From the NCBI GenBank assembly GCA_964587165.1, contig CAZPKH010000009.1, positions 1 to 58,045 of the forward strand: a DNA stretch of 58,045 bases, read 5' to 3'. Positions 24,008-32,956 of the stretch are shown here, piece after piece. The position numbers and the translations under genes were made by a program. Each line of letters starts with the position of its first letter. Position 1 is the stretch's first letter. Under the pieces are notes generated by a model. It did not search any database, had not been told where the DNA came from, and saw nothing but the letters and a program-made list of their open reading frames with translations. The stretch comes from CAZPKH01 sp964587165. GTDB lineage: Bacteria; Bacteroidota; Bacteroidia; Bacteroidales; Muribaculaceae.

Positions 24008-24955
24008 ATGAAGGTGTCGGTTATCGTTCCGGTATATAATCCGGGGAAGTGGTTGCGACCTTGTGTTGAGAGTATTCTGACGCAAACAATGTCGGACTTT
24101 GAGCTAATCCTTGTTGACGATGGGTCAACGGATGGGTCAGAGGCGGCGTGCGATGAATTTGCTCTCTCCGATAAGCGAGTTAAGGTAATACATCAACCAA
24201 ATGCCGGTTCAAATCGAGCCAGACAAAGAGGGGTTAAGGAGTCGAAAGGGGAATTCTTGACGTTTGTAGATGCAGATGATGAGTTGATTGTCGATGCTCT
24301 GGAGACGATGGTTAGATCTATGACTGAGGGGTGTAATATAGTCATCGGTTTTTTTTCAGGGGAAAGGCAACCGTATGCGAAAGTGCTGGATGCTCATGAT
24401 TATGCCGTTAAAATGATGGAGGGGGAGTTTTCAACATGTTGGGGCAAATTATACAGGCGAGAGCTTTTCCGAGATTCGTTATTCGACATGCCGAGAGAAT
24501 TTGTAGTCGGAGAGGACTGGCTGATGGGATACAGAGTTTCTTTATTAAACCGATCAAAAGTTAAAATAATAGATAAGGTTGTATATAAGTATAACTCCGT
24601 TCCAACGAGCCTGATGCATACTCATAATAGGAATCCGCAAGCATCAGAACTGTTGAGCTACACATTGATGAGAAAGGCTATCCCTGAAAATATGTATGAT
24701 GTTTTTGTGCCTGCTTTACTCCGAAATAAGTTTACCTTTCTAAGGCGTATCTTTGTGTATAAATTAAAGGATCCCTGCGATGGCTGGATAAATTCTGAGT
24801 TCTATATGATGTTGAAAGCAGATATGAAAACTTATAGAGTGCGTCCGGGAGTAATTGAGTATCTGGTTTTCTTTAAAAGAATTCCTGCAGGGCTACGGCG
24901 AGTCCTGTGTTATGCAGATAGAGGTTCTACAAAAATAAAAAAACTATTTCAATGA
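24008..24955 (+). CDS. Family 2 glycosyltransferase
   Basis: This GT2 enzyme (315 residues) begins MKVSVIVPVYNPGKWLRPCVESIL. I chose the ATG at 24008; an upstream in-frame TTG would add a non-conserved leader. It has LILVDDGSTDGSEAACDE and LTFVDADDEL as nucleotide-sugar and metal sites, and WGKLYRRELF and VGEDWLMGYRVSL on the acceptor side. Its first hundred residues are strikingly like those of the enzyme encoded at 25899, pointing to an old duplication within the cluster. It ends with an ATGA overlap to the GT8 gene. Confidence 0.87.
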   Translation: MKVSVIVPVYNPGKWLRPCVESILTQTMSDFELILVDDGSTDGSEAACDEFALSDKRVKVIHQPNAGSNRARQRGVKESKGEFLTFVDADDELIVDALETMVRSMTEGCNIVIGFFSGERQPYAKVLDAHDYAVKMMEGEFSTCWGKLYRRELFRDSLFDMPREFVVGEDWLMGYRVSLLNRSKVKIIDKVVYKYNSVPTSLMHTHNRNPQASELLSYTLMRKAIPENMYDVFVPALLRNKFTFLRRIFVYKLKDPCDGWINSEFYMMLKADMKTYRVRPGVIEYLVFFKRIPAGLRRVLCYADRGSTKIKKLFQ

Positions 24956-25899
24956 ATATACTTTGTGCTACCGACGATGCATATGTGCCATGGTGTGGAG
25001 TCATGCTGACATCGCTGTTTGAAAACAACAAATCTCATCAAATCACAGTTTATGTGCTTACTCAAAAGTTGTCGGATCAGAATTGTAGTATTTTCAGGCA
25101 ATTGGGAGAGAAATATGGACAAACTATAAACATTGTAACAACCGATGATGTAGACTTCGAGATTTGTCCTATCAAGGAAACGGACCATGTAAGTATTGCC
25201 ACTTATTTACGGCTTGCCGCCCCACATCTACTGCCTAATGATGTTGAGAAAATAATCTATTTGGATTGTGATATCATTGTAAGCGGAGATTTAGGCGCGT
25301 TGTGGGACTTGGATATTTCAGGTTATGCTTTGGGTGTGGTATATGATGAGGCTTATCAGGATGATGAGAAATATATCACTCTGGGTTTAGAGAAAAGAAG
25401 GAGATATTTTAATGCCGGTGTCTTGTTGATGAATCTCAAATATTTCAGAAAACACGACGTTATGACACGGTGTTTCCAAGTAATAAAAGATATACCGGAG
25501 CGACTGCTGTTTCATGACCAAGATACTCTTAATGTAGTTTTAGAACAGGAATGTATTAATATACACCCTCGTTTTAATCTTCAAACCGGCTTTCTGTTTA
25601 CAACCGTATCTTTCGATAAGGATACTCAAAAACAGATTAGGGAAGCTATTGAAGCACCTGTTATCATACACTTTACCGGATATAATAAGCCGTGGCAAGA
25701 GAATTCAAGTACACCATTCGTGCCTTTCTTCCGACATTATAAAGAAATTTCGTTGTGGAAAGATACACCTCTTTTATCCTGTAAATTAAACTTTAAAGAT
25801 AGAATTAGAATGTTTATTTTTGAGGTAGTCTGGAAACTTGGGATAAAAAAACGGCCTCAATCATATATTATACCGCAGCAACGTCTTGCAAGAAAGTGA
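24952..25899 (+). CDS. Family 8 glycosyltransferase (LPS galactosyl/glucosyltransferase type)
   Basis: GT8 enzymes are retaining transferases using UDP-hexoses. The 315-residue protein starts NILCATDDAYVPWCGVMLTSL. The DxD motif is in IIYLDCDIIVSGDL (about 101-114), YFNAGVLLMNL follows, then FHDQDTLNVVL and the C-terminal IIHFTGYNKPWQ signature (about 239-250), all canonical. A basic tail with aromatic residues (KKRPQSYIIPQQ) may bind membrane. It is the only GT8 gene in the locus, and its donor is likely UDP-glucose or UDP-galactose. It overlaps genes on both sides. Confidence 0.9.
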   Translation: MNILCATDDAYVPWCGVMLTSLFENNKSHQITVYVLTQKLSDQNCSIFRQLGEKYGQTINIVTTDDVDFEICPIKETDHVSIATYLRLAAPHLLPNDVEKIIYLDCDIIVSGDLGALWDLDISGYALGVVYDEAYQDDEKYITLGLEKRRRYFNAGVLLMNLKYFRKHDVMTRCFQVIKDIPERLLFHDQDTLNVVLEQECINIHPRFNLQTGFLFTTVSFDKDTQKQIREAIEAPVIIHFTGYNKPWQENSSTPFVPFFRHYKEISLWKDTPLLSCKLNFKDRIRMFIFEVVWKLGIKKRPQSYIIPQQRLARK

Positions 25900-26858
25900 T
25901 GGAAAAAAAGAAGGATACCAAAGTATCGGTCATAGTACCGGTATATAATCCCGGCAAATGGCTTAGCGGGTGTGTCGATAGCATATTGGCACAGACGATG
26001 ACGGATCTTGAAGTCATTCTGGTCGATGACGGATCGACAGACGGCTCGGCTGAGGTGTGCGACGAGTATGCATCCCGCGATGCTCGTGTTCGGGTGATAC
26101 ATCAGGCTAATGCCGGAGTAGTGACAGCACGCAACAAAGGTTTAGAAGCGGCTGAAGGTGAGTGGGTATCGTTTGTTGACGCTGATGATAAGATTCTCCC
26201 GCAAATGTATGAGCGCATGCTTGCAGCCGCATCGGATGCCGATGTGGTAAAGTGTGATGCCTACTGCGATTTTGGAGACAAGCAAGAGAAGGTCGGGATA
26301 ATAATGAAGCCGGATCCCGAACAGGCGCTTGCTGATGTGATGAATAATACGACTCCCGGATGGATGTGGAATCAGATAATCAAGCGCCGTTTTCTTCTTG
26401 ATGCCGGCATTTCAATTCCGGCAGATTGCCGGTTCTCACAAGATACGGTATTCAATGTTCAGCTTTTGCTAAAGAGACCTAAGATTGTGGTTGTCAACGA
26501 ACCGCTATATCTATATAATCGGGCCAATGAAAGCTCCACAACTGCGTCGGTCAAGCAAGATGTATGGCTTAAGGCGGGTCCGACGGTGGCCGCCCTTTAT
26601 TCACTGACAGAGCACAACCCGATTTTGATGGAGAACATTCACGGAGTACACCGTCGGGCAATGAACTATAAAGTGACCGTAGCTAATTATTCCGGTATCA
26701 AGCTCGCCCGGCAAAGTTTTAAAAATACGCACAAGCACATATCTTACTATCCGTTTGGCAAAGGTATGAATATGTTCCTATGGGTGGCTTTCAATTTCGG
26801 CAGACCCGGGGAGTGGCTGTACAATATCTACAGACGTAAAAAAGGATTTATAAAATAA
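25899..26858 (+). CDS. Family 2 glycosyltransferase
   Basis: This GT2 protein has 319 residues. The start is the ATG at 25899, which shares one base with the previous stop; a GTG one codon upstream is possible. Motifs: VSVIVPVYNPGKWLSGCVDSIL, VILVDDGSTDGSAEVCDEYA and VSFVDADDKIL, then WMWNQIIKRRFLLDAG and FSQDTVFNVQLLL. It resembles the GT2 at 24008 in the N-terminal domain. Codon use returns here toward the GC-richer style of the cluster. A TupA-like gene follows after 5 bases. At 19558-21397 the partners appear in the opposite order, so TupA-like and GT2 genes form two modules. Confidence 0.87.
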   Translation: MEKKKDTKVSVIVPVYNPGKWLSGCVDSILAQTMTDLEVILVDDGSTDGSAEVCDEYASRDARVRVIHQANAGVVTARNKGLEAAEGEWVSFVDADDKILPQMYERMLAAASDADVVKCDAYCDFGDKQEKVGIIMKPDPEQALADVMNNTTPGWMWNQIIKRRFLLDAGISIPADCRFSQDTVFNVQLLLKRPKIVVVNEPLYLYNRANESSTTASVKQDVWLKAGPTVAALYSLTEHNPILMENIHGVHRRAMNYKVTVANYSGIKLARQSFKNTHKHISYYPFGKGMNMFLWVAFNFGRPGEWLYNIYRRKKGFIK

Positions 26859-26863
26859 TCGTT

Positions 26864-27814
26864 ATGGGGATAAGAGATATACCCGGATATAAGTTGATAA
26901 ACGATGTCCGGCTGAATCTGACCAAGCGTTTTTTCCCGCATATGTGGAGGAAACGCATTTATCGCGGAGGTACCGGTGGAAGAAAACTTAATCTGAAGAA
27001 TCCCGTTGATCTTAACCAGAAGATACAGTGGCTCATGTCGTATACCGATACACGACTCTGGACACTGCTGGCGGATAAATACAGAGTAAGAGAATATGTA
27101 AAAGATCGGGTGGGCGAGCAGTATCTGATACCTCTCTATGGGCATTGGGATAAGACTGAGGATATTGATTTTGAGTCACTGCCCGATACTTTTGTGATGA
27201 AGCCCAACAACGGCTGCTTTGATGCCGTGTTCTGTAAGAAAAAATCAGAGCTGGATTTCGATGAAGTCAGATCTCGGCTTGAGGCTTCCTTGAGGCATAA
27301 ATTCGGGTATGAATATGGCGAAACGCATTATACTAAGATTAAGCCTTGTATAATAGCTGAGGAGATGCTTCGCACGGATAACCCCCTCGGCCTGATAGAC
27401 TATAAGATATGGTGCTTTGACGGGCGCCCGTACTCTCTGTGTGTCTGTATGAATAGAGATAACGACCGCAACGAGGTGGATTTCGTCTATTATGACCTTA
27501 ATTGGAATAAATTGGAGCACTGGGTGCCTAAGAAGTATCGAAACAGTGCGGAATGTCCGCGGCCTGATAATCTCGATGAAATGCTACGCGTGGCTTCTCG
27601 CTTGTCTGAAGGATTACCGCAAGCGAGAGTCGATCTATACAACGTGGATGGCAAGATTTATTTCGGCGAGATGACGATGAGTTCATATCACGGCGTGGAT
27701 CCATCGTACACCGAAGAAGCGCTTATCGAGCTTGGATCTCGACTCCGGCTTCCGGAGAGAGGGAGAAAGGAGAAATGGCACACTTTCCTGAAACGTTGGC
27801 TTCCTCAGATATAA
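26864..27814 (+). CDS. TupA-like ATP-grasp enzyme (second copy)
   Basis: This second member of the TupA-like ATP-grasp family has 316 residues. Shared blocks with the copy at 19558: DLNQKIQWLMSY, LLADKYRVREYV, EDIDFESLPDTFVMKPNNG, KIKPCIIAEEML, LIDYKIWCFDGRPY, CMNRDND, ECPRPDNL and ARVDLYNVDGKIYFGEMTM. Most of the differences lie at the N-terminus and between residues 120 and 145, where acceptor specificity could be set. Two such ligase-like enzymes in one locus suggest two separate amidation or ligation steps, or one functional and one relic copy. Both frames are intact. Confidence 0.82.
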   Translation: MGIRDIPGYKLINDVRLNLTKRFFPHMWRKRIYRGGTGGRKLNLKNPVDLNQKIQWLMSYTDTRLWTLLADKYRVREYVKDRVGEQYLIPLYGHWDKTEDIDFESLPDTFVMKPNNGCFDAVFCKKKSELDFDEVRSRLEASLRHKFGYEYGETHYTKIKPCIIAEEMLRTDNPLGLIDYKIWCFDGRPYSLCVCMNRDNDRNEVDFVYYDLNWNKLEHWVPKKYRNSAECPRPDNLDEMLRVASRLSEGLPQARVDLYNVDGKIYFGEMTMSSYHGVDPSYTEEALIELGSRLRLPERGRKEKWHTFLKRWLPQI

Positions 27815-27815
27815 G

Positions 27816-28916
27816 ATGAAGATCTTATTCCTGTTTCCGCATCCGGCTGATCGTCCTACAGGGGGGTATAAGGTGGTGTATGAGTACGCCAACTCGCTGG
27901 TGGCCGACGGCTACGAGGTAGAGATCGCCTATGCCGGATCAATCTACTGGCGACGCAAGAGCCTGTGGCACAAACTGACTGCGATGGCGCGCTACGCTCA
28001 GCGGCAGATGCACGGCTATTCGGGACGCCGTTGGTTTAATGCTCTTGACAGTCGGGTGCGCGAGTCGTTGCCCCCGGTACTTGTCAGGCCGTGGCTTGCG
28101 TCGGATGCGGACGTGATAGTGGCAACGTCGCCTTATACAGCATGGTATCTTGACCGCTTTAAGACCGATGCCCGCAAATTCTATTTTATACAAGGACGTG
28201 AGGATTGGGGCCCGGGACTACGGGCAATACTTCATGATACTTATCGCATGCCGCTGAGCAAGGTCGTGATTGCGAAATGGCTTCACCGAATGTTGGATGA
28301 AGATTTTAACGAGACTTCGGAGATTGTGCCCAACGGATTTGATTTCACCAAGTTCTATGTCACGATCCCTCCCTCGGAGCGTCAGGCTGCCTCTGTGTCG
28401 ATGATGTGGAGTGAAATAGAAGGTAAGGATTGCCCCGTCGGCCTTGAAGCGCTCCGCATGGTGCACGCCCGACATCCGCAGCTTCGGGTTTTGATGTTCG
28501 GAGGCGCTCCCCGCCCTGCAGAGCTCCCCGAATGGGTGGAATATACGCGCCAGCCCTCAGATGCTGAACATCTGCGCATCAACAATGAGGCGGCAATATA
28601 TCTCGGCACCTCGCGTCAGGAAGGATGGGGGCTGACAGTCGGTGAAGCAATGGCTTGCGGACAGGCTGTGGTGTGCACCGCCAACGATGGCTTCCTTGAG
28701 ATGGCTGAAGACGGTCGCAATGCCTTGGTTGTACCGCCGACTGATGCAAAAGCAATGGCCGATGCCGTAAGCCGACTGATCACCGACGATGCTTTGCGGC
28801 TGCGACTTGCAGAAGCAGCAGCCACTGATATCCGCCGCTTCGACTATCATAAATCGTACCGCCGCTTCCGCGACCTCCTCACTAAATCACGGATTGGCAC
28901 TATAAGCACAAAATGA
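27816..28916 (+). CDS. Family 4 glycosyltransferase
   Basis: This is a GT-B enzyme of 366 residues. The N-terminal domain has ILFLFPHPADRPTGGYKVVYEYANSL, the GG-x-x-VV donor loop typical of the WsaF/GT4 branch. The middle part contains YFIQGREDWGPG and IVPNGFDFTKF. The C-terminal domain has LRVLMFGGAPRPAELP and YLGTSRQEGWGLTVGEAMACGQAVV, with the E-x-x-G-L and EAMACG motifs near 276-285. It starts one base after the TupA-like stop. It is the last gene before the GxxExxY insertion, so it may mark the end of a transcription or recombination block. Confidence 0.88.
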   Translation: MKILFLFPHPADRPTGGYKVVYEYANSLVADGYEVEIAYAGSIYWRRKSLWHKLTAMARYAQRQMHGYSGRRWFNALDSRVRESLPPVLVRPWLASDADVIVATSPYTAWYLDRFKTDARKFYFIQGREDWGPGLRAILHDTYRMPLSKVVIAKWLHRMLDEDFNETSEIVPNGFDFTKFYVTIPPSERQAASVSMMWSEIEGKDCPVGLEALRMVHARHPQLRVLMFGGAPRPAELPEWVEYTRQPSDAEHLRINNEAAIYLGTSRQEGWGLTVGEAMACGQAVVCTANDGFLEMAEDGRNALVVPPTDAKAMADAVSRLITDDALRLRLAEAAATDIRRFDYHKSYRRFRDLLTKSRIGTISTK

Positions 28917-28952
28917 AATAATCGCATAAACTCAAAGGTGTCATTTTATATG

Positions 28953-29492
28953 GTGAAGATCCATGATTCTATAAAATCTTATGCTAAGTAATACCAAAGG
29001 TTTTTTAGTATTATAGGTTATGGAGGGGTGTGGTGAAAGGGTAAAGCGACTGATTCAAAACAGATAAAGTCAATGGATGATAGTGAGCTTACACAGATCT
29101 CCTATAGGATTATTGGAGCTGCTATGGAAGTGTACAATAAACTCGGCAATGGGTTTAATGAATACATATATCAAGATGCTTTGGCTCTTGAATTTATCAC
29201 ACGGGAGATTCCATTTGAGAGAGAAAAAGAAGTCCCCGTATTCTATAAAGGTACTAAACTTAAACACTTTTATAAACTCGACTTTTTATGCTTTAAGGAG
29301 GTTATAGTGGAAGTGAAAGCAATAAGTGAAGTCGGAAGTAGAGAGGTGCATCAAGTTCTTGCTTATCTAAAGGCAACCGGCTTCAGGAAATTAGTTTTGG
29401 TTAACTTCGGAACCTCCAAACTATATTTTAAATCCTACGTATTATAGCAAAATACATATAGTGATATTAGTGAAAATCTGTGATTTTATACA
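28953..29492. repeat. Imperfect 23-bp direct repeats flanking the GxxExxY gene
   Basis: 28953-28975 (GTGAAGATCCATGATTCTATA...) and 29470-29492 (GTGAAAATCTGTGATTTTATA...) agree at 18 of 23 positions. The right copy is followed by a second ATCTGTGAT (29492-29500) that includes the start codon of the next gene. A related ATCTGTGGT occurs at 32885. The AT-rich sequence between the repeats contains one gene. This looks like the footprint of an inserted cassette. Confidence 0.5.
29073..29447 (+). CDS. GxxExxY family protein (PD-(D/E)XK-like fold)
   Basis: This 124-residue protein carries the family signature: GFNEYIY near residues 27-33 (G-x-x-E-x-x-Y), YKLDFLCFKEVIVEVKAI (the nuclease-like D...ExK core, about 67-84) and VLAYLKATGFRKLVLVNFG. 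Proteins of this family are common and scattered in Bacteroidetes genomes, and their function is unknown. The fold resembles restriction-type nucleases. It is much more AT-rich than its neighbours, has about 155 bp of non-coding sequence upstream, and is flanked by degenerate repeats. It therefore looks like a passenger rather than a polysaccharide gene. Confidence 0.85.
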   Translation: MDDSELTQISYRIIGAAMEVYNKLGNGFNEYIYQDALALEFITREIPFEREKEVPVFYKGTKLKHFYKLDFLCFKEVIVEVKAISEVGSREVHQVLAYLKATGFRKLVLVNFGTSKLYFKSYVL

Positions 29493-29498
29493 TCTGTG

Positions 29499-30523
29499 AT
29501 GACGGATACAGCTGTTGTGATATTGAATTATAACTCGGCCGACGATGTGGCACGTTGCGTCGAGANNNNNNNNNNNNNNNNNNNNNNNNNNNNNNNNNNN
29601 NNNNNNNNNNNNNNNNNNNNNNNNNNNNNNNNNNNNNNNNNNNNNNNNNNNNNNNNNNNNNNNNNGCTGTTGTGATATTGAATTATAACTCGGCCGACGA
29701 TGTGGCACGTTGCGTCGAGAGCCTGCTGGCAACTAATCCCGAGGTGCAACCCAAAGATATTTTTGTGATCGACAACTGTTCGGATGATAGTGCCAAGTGC
29801 AAGGAGTACTCGTCGAAGTATGGATGCCAGTTTATTCAATCACAGACTAACAGAGGGTATAATGCCGGCAACAATATCGGCCTGAAAGCCGCAGCCGAGC
29901 AAGGTTACGGCAGGGCGCTTATAGCGAATCCGGATATGATTTTCACCGACAGGGGTTATCTTGAGGAGCTAAACCGGGTAATGGACGCAGATCCTCGATG
30001 TGTAGCCGCAGGCAGCCGCATTTTCGGGCCGAAGGGTGATGATCAGAGCCCTATGGCCGATGATCCTAATGAGTCTGCCTGGAGTTCGTGGGGTTGGGTA
30101 AAAGATATGTTACCATTGCGCCGTGGGAACCGAACGTGGATTGACCGCCCCGGGGAGGCACACACAGCGGCCAAGCTGTCGGGATCGTGCCTGCTCGTCG
30201 ATCTTGAAAAGATTAAGTCGGTGGGGTGGATGGATGAAAACGTATTTCTATACTGCGAGGAGGCTATTTTGGCTCGGCAAGCTGTGCGGGAAGGTTGGAC
30301 CATGCGCTATACTCCCGAAGTGAGCATTCAGCATCACCATGTCAGCTCAGAAAAAGGCGATCCGCGGCCGAGATTCCGCACATGGCGCCGCTCGCGTCTT
30401 TACTATATACGTACGTACAGTTCTCACGGACGATTCGGGCGGGCTATCGAGTCGTTGTCGATAAGAACCTATACATCAATGCTTATTTTGATCTCAACCA
30501 TTCGGAAATGGCTGGAAAAGTAA
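29499..30523 (+). CDS. Family 2 glycosyltransferase (rhamnosyltransferase-like), split by an artificial N gap
   Basis: Read literally, the gene is interrupted by 100 N at 29566-29665. The 55 bases before the gap (29511-29565) are identical to the 55 after it (29666-29720). Merging them gives a continuous frame of 289 residues from the ATG at 29499 (MTDTAVVILNYNSADDVARC) to the TAA at 30521. Motifs: FVIDNCSDDSAK, NPDMIF (replacing the DxD), AAGSRIFGP, KLSGSCLLVD and WMDENVFLYCEE, as in the WbbL-like rhamnosyltransferase branch of GT2. Its C-terminus overlaps the next gene by 16 bases. Without the merge the frame is shifted, because 155 extra bases is not a multiple of three. Confidence 0.88.
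29511..29720. other. Assembly gap with identical 55-bp flanks
   Basis: 100 N (29566-29665) lie between two exact 55-bp copies (29511-29565 and 29666-29720). A fixed 100-N run is a conventional placeholder, and identical contig ends of k-mer length are what an unmerged overlap would leave. The true gap length is most likely minus 55, so no bases are missing. Confidence 0.9.
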
Positions 30524-31608
30524 CACAGCGTGACAAAGCCATCGATGTGGCTAAAGGGTGGGGCATACTCTGTATTGTGTTTTTGCACTACGAGGATGGG
30601 GTGCTACCGTCGGTACTCAATGTATACATCGGGCTCTTTATGATCTCGATATTCTATGTTACGGCCGGGTGGATTGCATCCGGAAAACCGGCAATGCCCA
30701 CGCGCGAGCTTATGCGACGACGGTTCAGGTCTTTGATTCTGCCTTATCTGTGGTGGGGGCTGATAATTATTGCATTCGACAGTGTGCTGTGGCTGTTTGA
30801 CTACTACGACGGGCGATTTATGGCGCGGGAGATATACAAGACACTCACTTTGCGAGGCATCGGGACATTGTGGTTTCTACCGGCGCTTTTCATCGGTGAG
30901 GTGCTTTGGAATTTCTGCCGTCGACATTCGTGGCCATACACTGCGCTGATTGTCGTTGCAGTGCTTTGCTATCAATGGGGGTATGATCAGGTGTTTCGGG
31001 ACGCTCATTCTGATATGTGGATGATTATTAATTCGCCGTTTCGATCCGTTAACAACGCTGCGTGGGCATTTTTAGGAGTGATGTGCGGATTCTGGGCAGC
31101 ACGTTTACTTAAAGCTTCGCGCGTTACCAGCCCATGGATAGAGGGAGTTGCAGGATTGTTGTTGTGTGGTCTTGGCTGGTTTTTTACTGCATATTGGCAG
31201 CTTCCCGATCCGTTGGGTTATATTATATTCCCTCTCAATATTTCAATAATATCTCCGATCGGATTCCTGTTGATATTCCGTGCAATCGGATCGCATAGAG
31301 TGGGGGAATGGTTGTTGAAGTATTTCAACTTCTGGGGACGCAACTCGCTGTCGCTTATGGTGACACACTATTCGTTTGTGATGGTGATTGTGACAATTGT
31401 GTTCACGCAGTATATAGGTATAAAGCTTGAAGGTTGGCCCGCGATCTGGGCATTCCTTGCTATGATGCCGGTGCAGTATATTATTGCCAGACTCCTCGAG
31501 AGCTACGCGCCTCCCGCTATCATGGGGAAGTCCGGCAAACGACCGGCAAAAGATAATTTTGATAAAATTAGTGAGAAGCCGAAAAATTTACGAAATTTGC
31601 ACGATTAA
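30508..31608 (+). CDS. Acyltransferase family 3 membrane protein (OafA/NolL type)
   Basis: This integral membrane acyltransferase moves acetyl or similar groups onto sugars. I chose the ATG at 30508 (MAGKVTQRDKAIDVAKGWGILCIVFLHYEDG). It places the family's R-x-x-x-x-D-x-x-K-G start and the catalytic-type His (FLHYEDG) at the N-terminus. The frame is open further upstream, but that part overlaps the glycosyltransferase. The 366-residue protein has about ten hydrophobic helices, with TLRGIGTLWFLPALFIGEVLW, the conserved loop, in the middle. It likely O-acetylates a sugar of the repeat unit. It starts 16 bases inside the preceding gene. Confidence 0.85.
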   Translation: MAGKVTQRDKAIDVAKGWGILCIVFLHYEDGVLPSVLNVYIGLFMISIFYVTAGWIASGKPAMPTRELMRRRFRSLILPYLWWGLIIIAFDSVLWLFDYYDGRFMAREIYKTLTLRGIGTLWFLPALFIGEVLWNFCRRHSWPYTALIVVAVLCYQWGYDQVFRDAHSDMWMIINSPFRSVNNAAWAFLGVMCGFWAARLLKASRVTSPWIEGVAGLLLCGLGWFFTAYWQLPDPLGYIIFPLNISIISPIGFLLIFRAIGSHRVGEWLLKYFNFWGRNSLSLMVTHYSFVMVIVTIVFTQYIGIKLEGWPAIWAFLAMMPVQYIIARLLESYAPPAIMGKSGKRPAKDNFDKISEKPKNLRNLHD

Positions 31609-31640
31609 ATGGAAGCATCTCGTAACTGCATAGCCCGATA

Positions 31641-32879
31641 ATGAATCCCCAATATTATAAGTATCTACCATACCAAAAAGATGAAGCACCACTTACCAAG
31701 TGGGTGTCCATTTTTTTAGTGCTTTTCACTGTCAACTACCAGTTGATCGAACCCGGTGTAGGTCTGGGTGTTATAAAAGTGGCGATGCTGGTGGTGATGT
31801 GCATTATGTTCTTTAGGCAAGGTTTTGGGATTACCAAAGCCACAGTTATCGGTATAATATACGTGCTTTATCAGTTTCTGCAGGCATCCTTCTTTCCCGG
31901 GTCGCTGCGGTGGTCTACTCTGTTTTTCTCTGTGGGCCTGGTGTTTACATACGTGAGCTATTATAATATGCTATATCTCCGCCATGCCTTTACTGTCGAT
32001 CAGTTCCTGAGGGTTATAAAGTGGCTCATGATGGCATTTTTCGTAGTGTGTATAGCTCAGCAGGTATGTCTTGCCGTGGGTATCCATAACTTTCCATTAA
32101 TCAATCTTGTACGCTTTCTTAACCGTGGCATCGGCACCAATTCCCTGTCAATGGAGCCCAGCTCGTTTGCTCGAACTATGTTGGTGTGCTATTATGCTTA
32201 CATTAAATGCAATGAGTATAAGCGAGGATGTGGCCCCTATTCGATAAGAGAACTTTTCTCCGGCGAGCATAAATGGGTCTCCTGGCGTTTTCTTTGGATG
32301 ATGACTACTATGGGAAGTTCGACAGCATACTTCTGCCTCATGCTTTTGTCTCTCTATTTTATACGACGAAATAACTGGTTTATCATCATTCCGACATATC
32401 TTCTGGGTTTTATAATTTTAGCAGGTCTCGGAATTCATGAAATAGACCGAGTCTTCAATGTCATTGATTCTACAGCAACCCTTGACCCTAATGCTGTGCG
32501 AGCGACTGATACCTCTGCGGCCGTGCGAATTAATCCGTGGCTTAATACGTTGCGAGCTGACTTTTTCAAACCGGCCACTTGGTTTGGATCAGGTATCGAT
32601 TCATCTCAGGCAGATGTTTTTTCACGTACGCTCTTTAATGACTATGGATTCGTGTTATACATTCTTGCGCTGATCCTCGATTTTAGTTGTGCTTACCGCT
32701 TTTTCTCTTTAGGTTGCATTATGATGTTCGCCGGTGTGGCCGGAGGCGCGGGTAATAATATTTGGTATGCATGGGATTTGATGATGATCATGACCGGCAT
32801 CCGCTATTTCTATTATCAGCGTAAGCAATTTGACAAAGAGATAGCCAGAAGCCACGGAAGATTTTTATTACAGATGTGA
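31641..32879 (+). CDS. Wzy-like O-antigen/capsule polymerase (polytopic membrane protein)
   Basis: The 412-residue protein has about ten to twelve membrane helices. A large loop contains RFLNRGIGTNSLSMEPSSFARTMLV and a later loop contains RINPWLNTLRADFFKPATWFGSGID. Loops rich in Arg, Pro and Ser between helices are the usual picture for Wzy polymerases, which are poorly conserved in sequence. No other polymerase candidate is present in the locus, and its position among transferases fits. The name is therefore based on topology and context rather than on a strong motif. It is followed by 143 bp of non-coding sequence with a hairpin. Confidence 0.7.
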   Translation: MNPQYYKYLPYQKDEAPLTKWVSIFLVLFTVNYQLIEPGVGLGVIKVAMLVVMCIMFFRQGFGITKATVIGIIYVLYQFLQASFFPGSLRWSTLFFSVGLVFTYVSYYNMLYLRHAFTVDQFLRVIKWLMMAFFVVCIAQQVCLAVGIHNFPLINLVRFLNRGIGTNSLSMEPSSFARTMLVCYYAYIKCNEYKRGCGPYSIRELFSGEHKWVSWRFLWMMTTMGSSTAYFCLMLLSLYFIRRNNWFIIIPTYLLGFIILAGLGIHEIDRVFNVIDSTATLDPNAVRATDTSAAVRINPWLNTLRADFFKPATWFGSGIDSSQADVFSRTLFNDYGFVLYILALILDFSCAYRFFSLGCIMMFAGVAGGAGNNIWYAWDLMMIMTGIRYFYYQRKQFDKEIARSHGRFLLQM

Positions 32880-32956
32880 CGTATATCTGTGGTTCACGGT
32901 TAGAGGTACTGTATCAGTTGAAAACGTGGTAAATCTACTACATAAGTGTGTAGCGC

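Noticed and set aside
29442..29839. Minus-strand frames running through the N gap
   Set aside because: They contain the unknown bases and lie antisense to the glycosyltransferase; they are products of the duplicated flanks.
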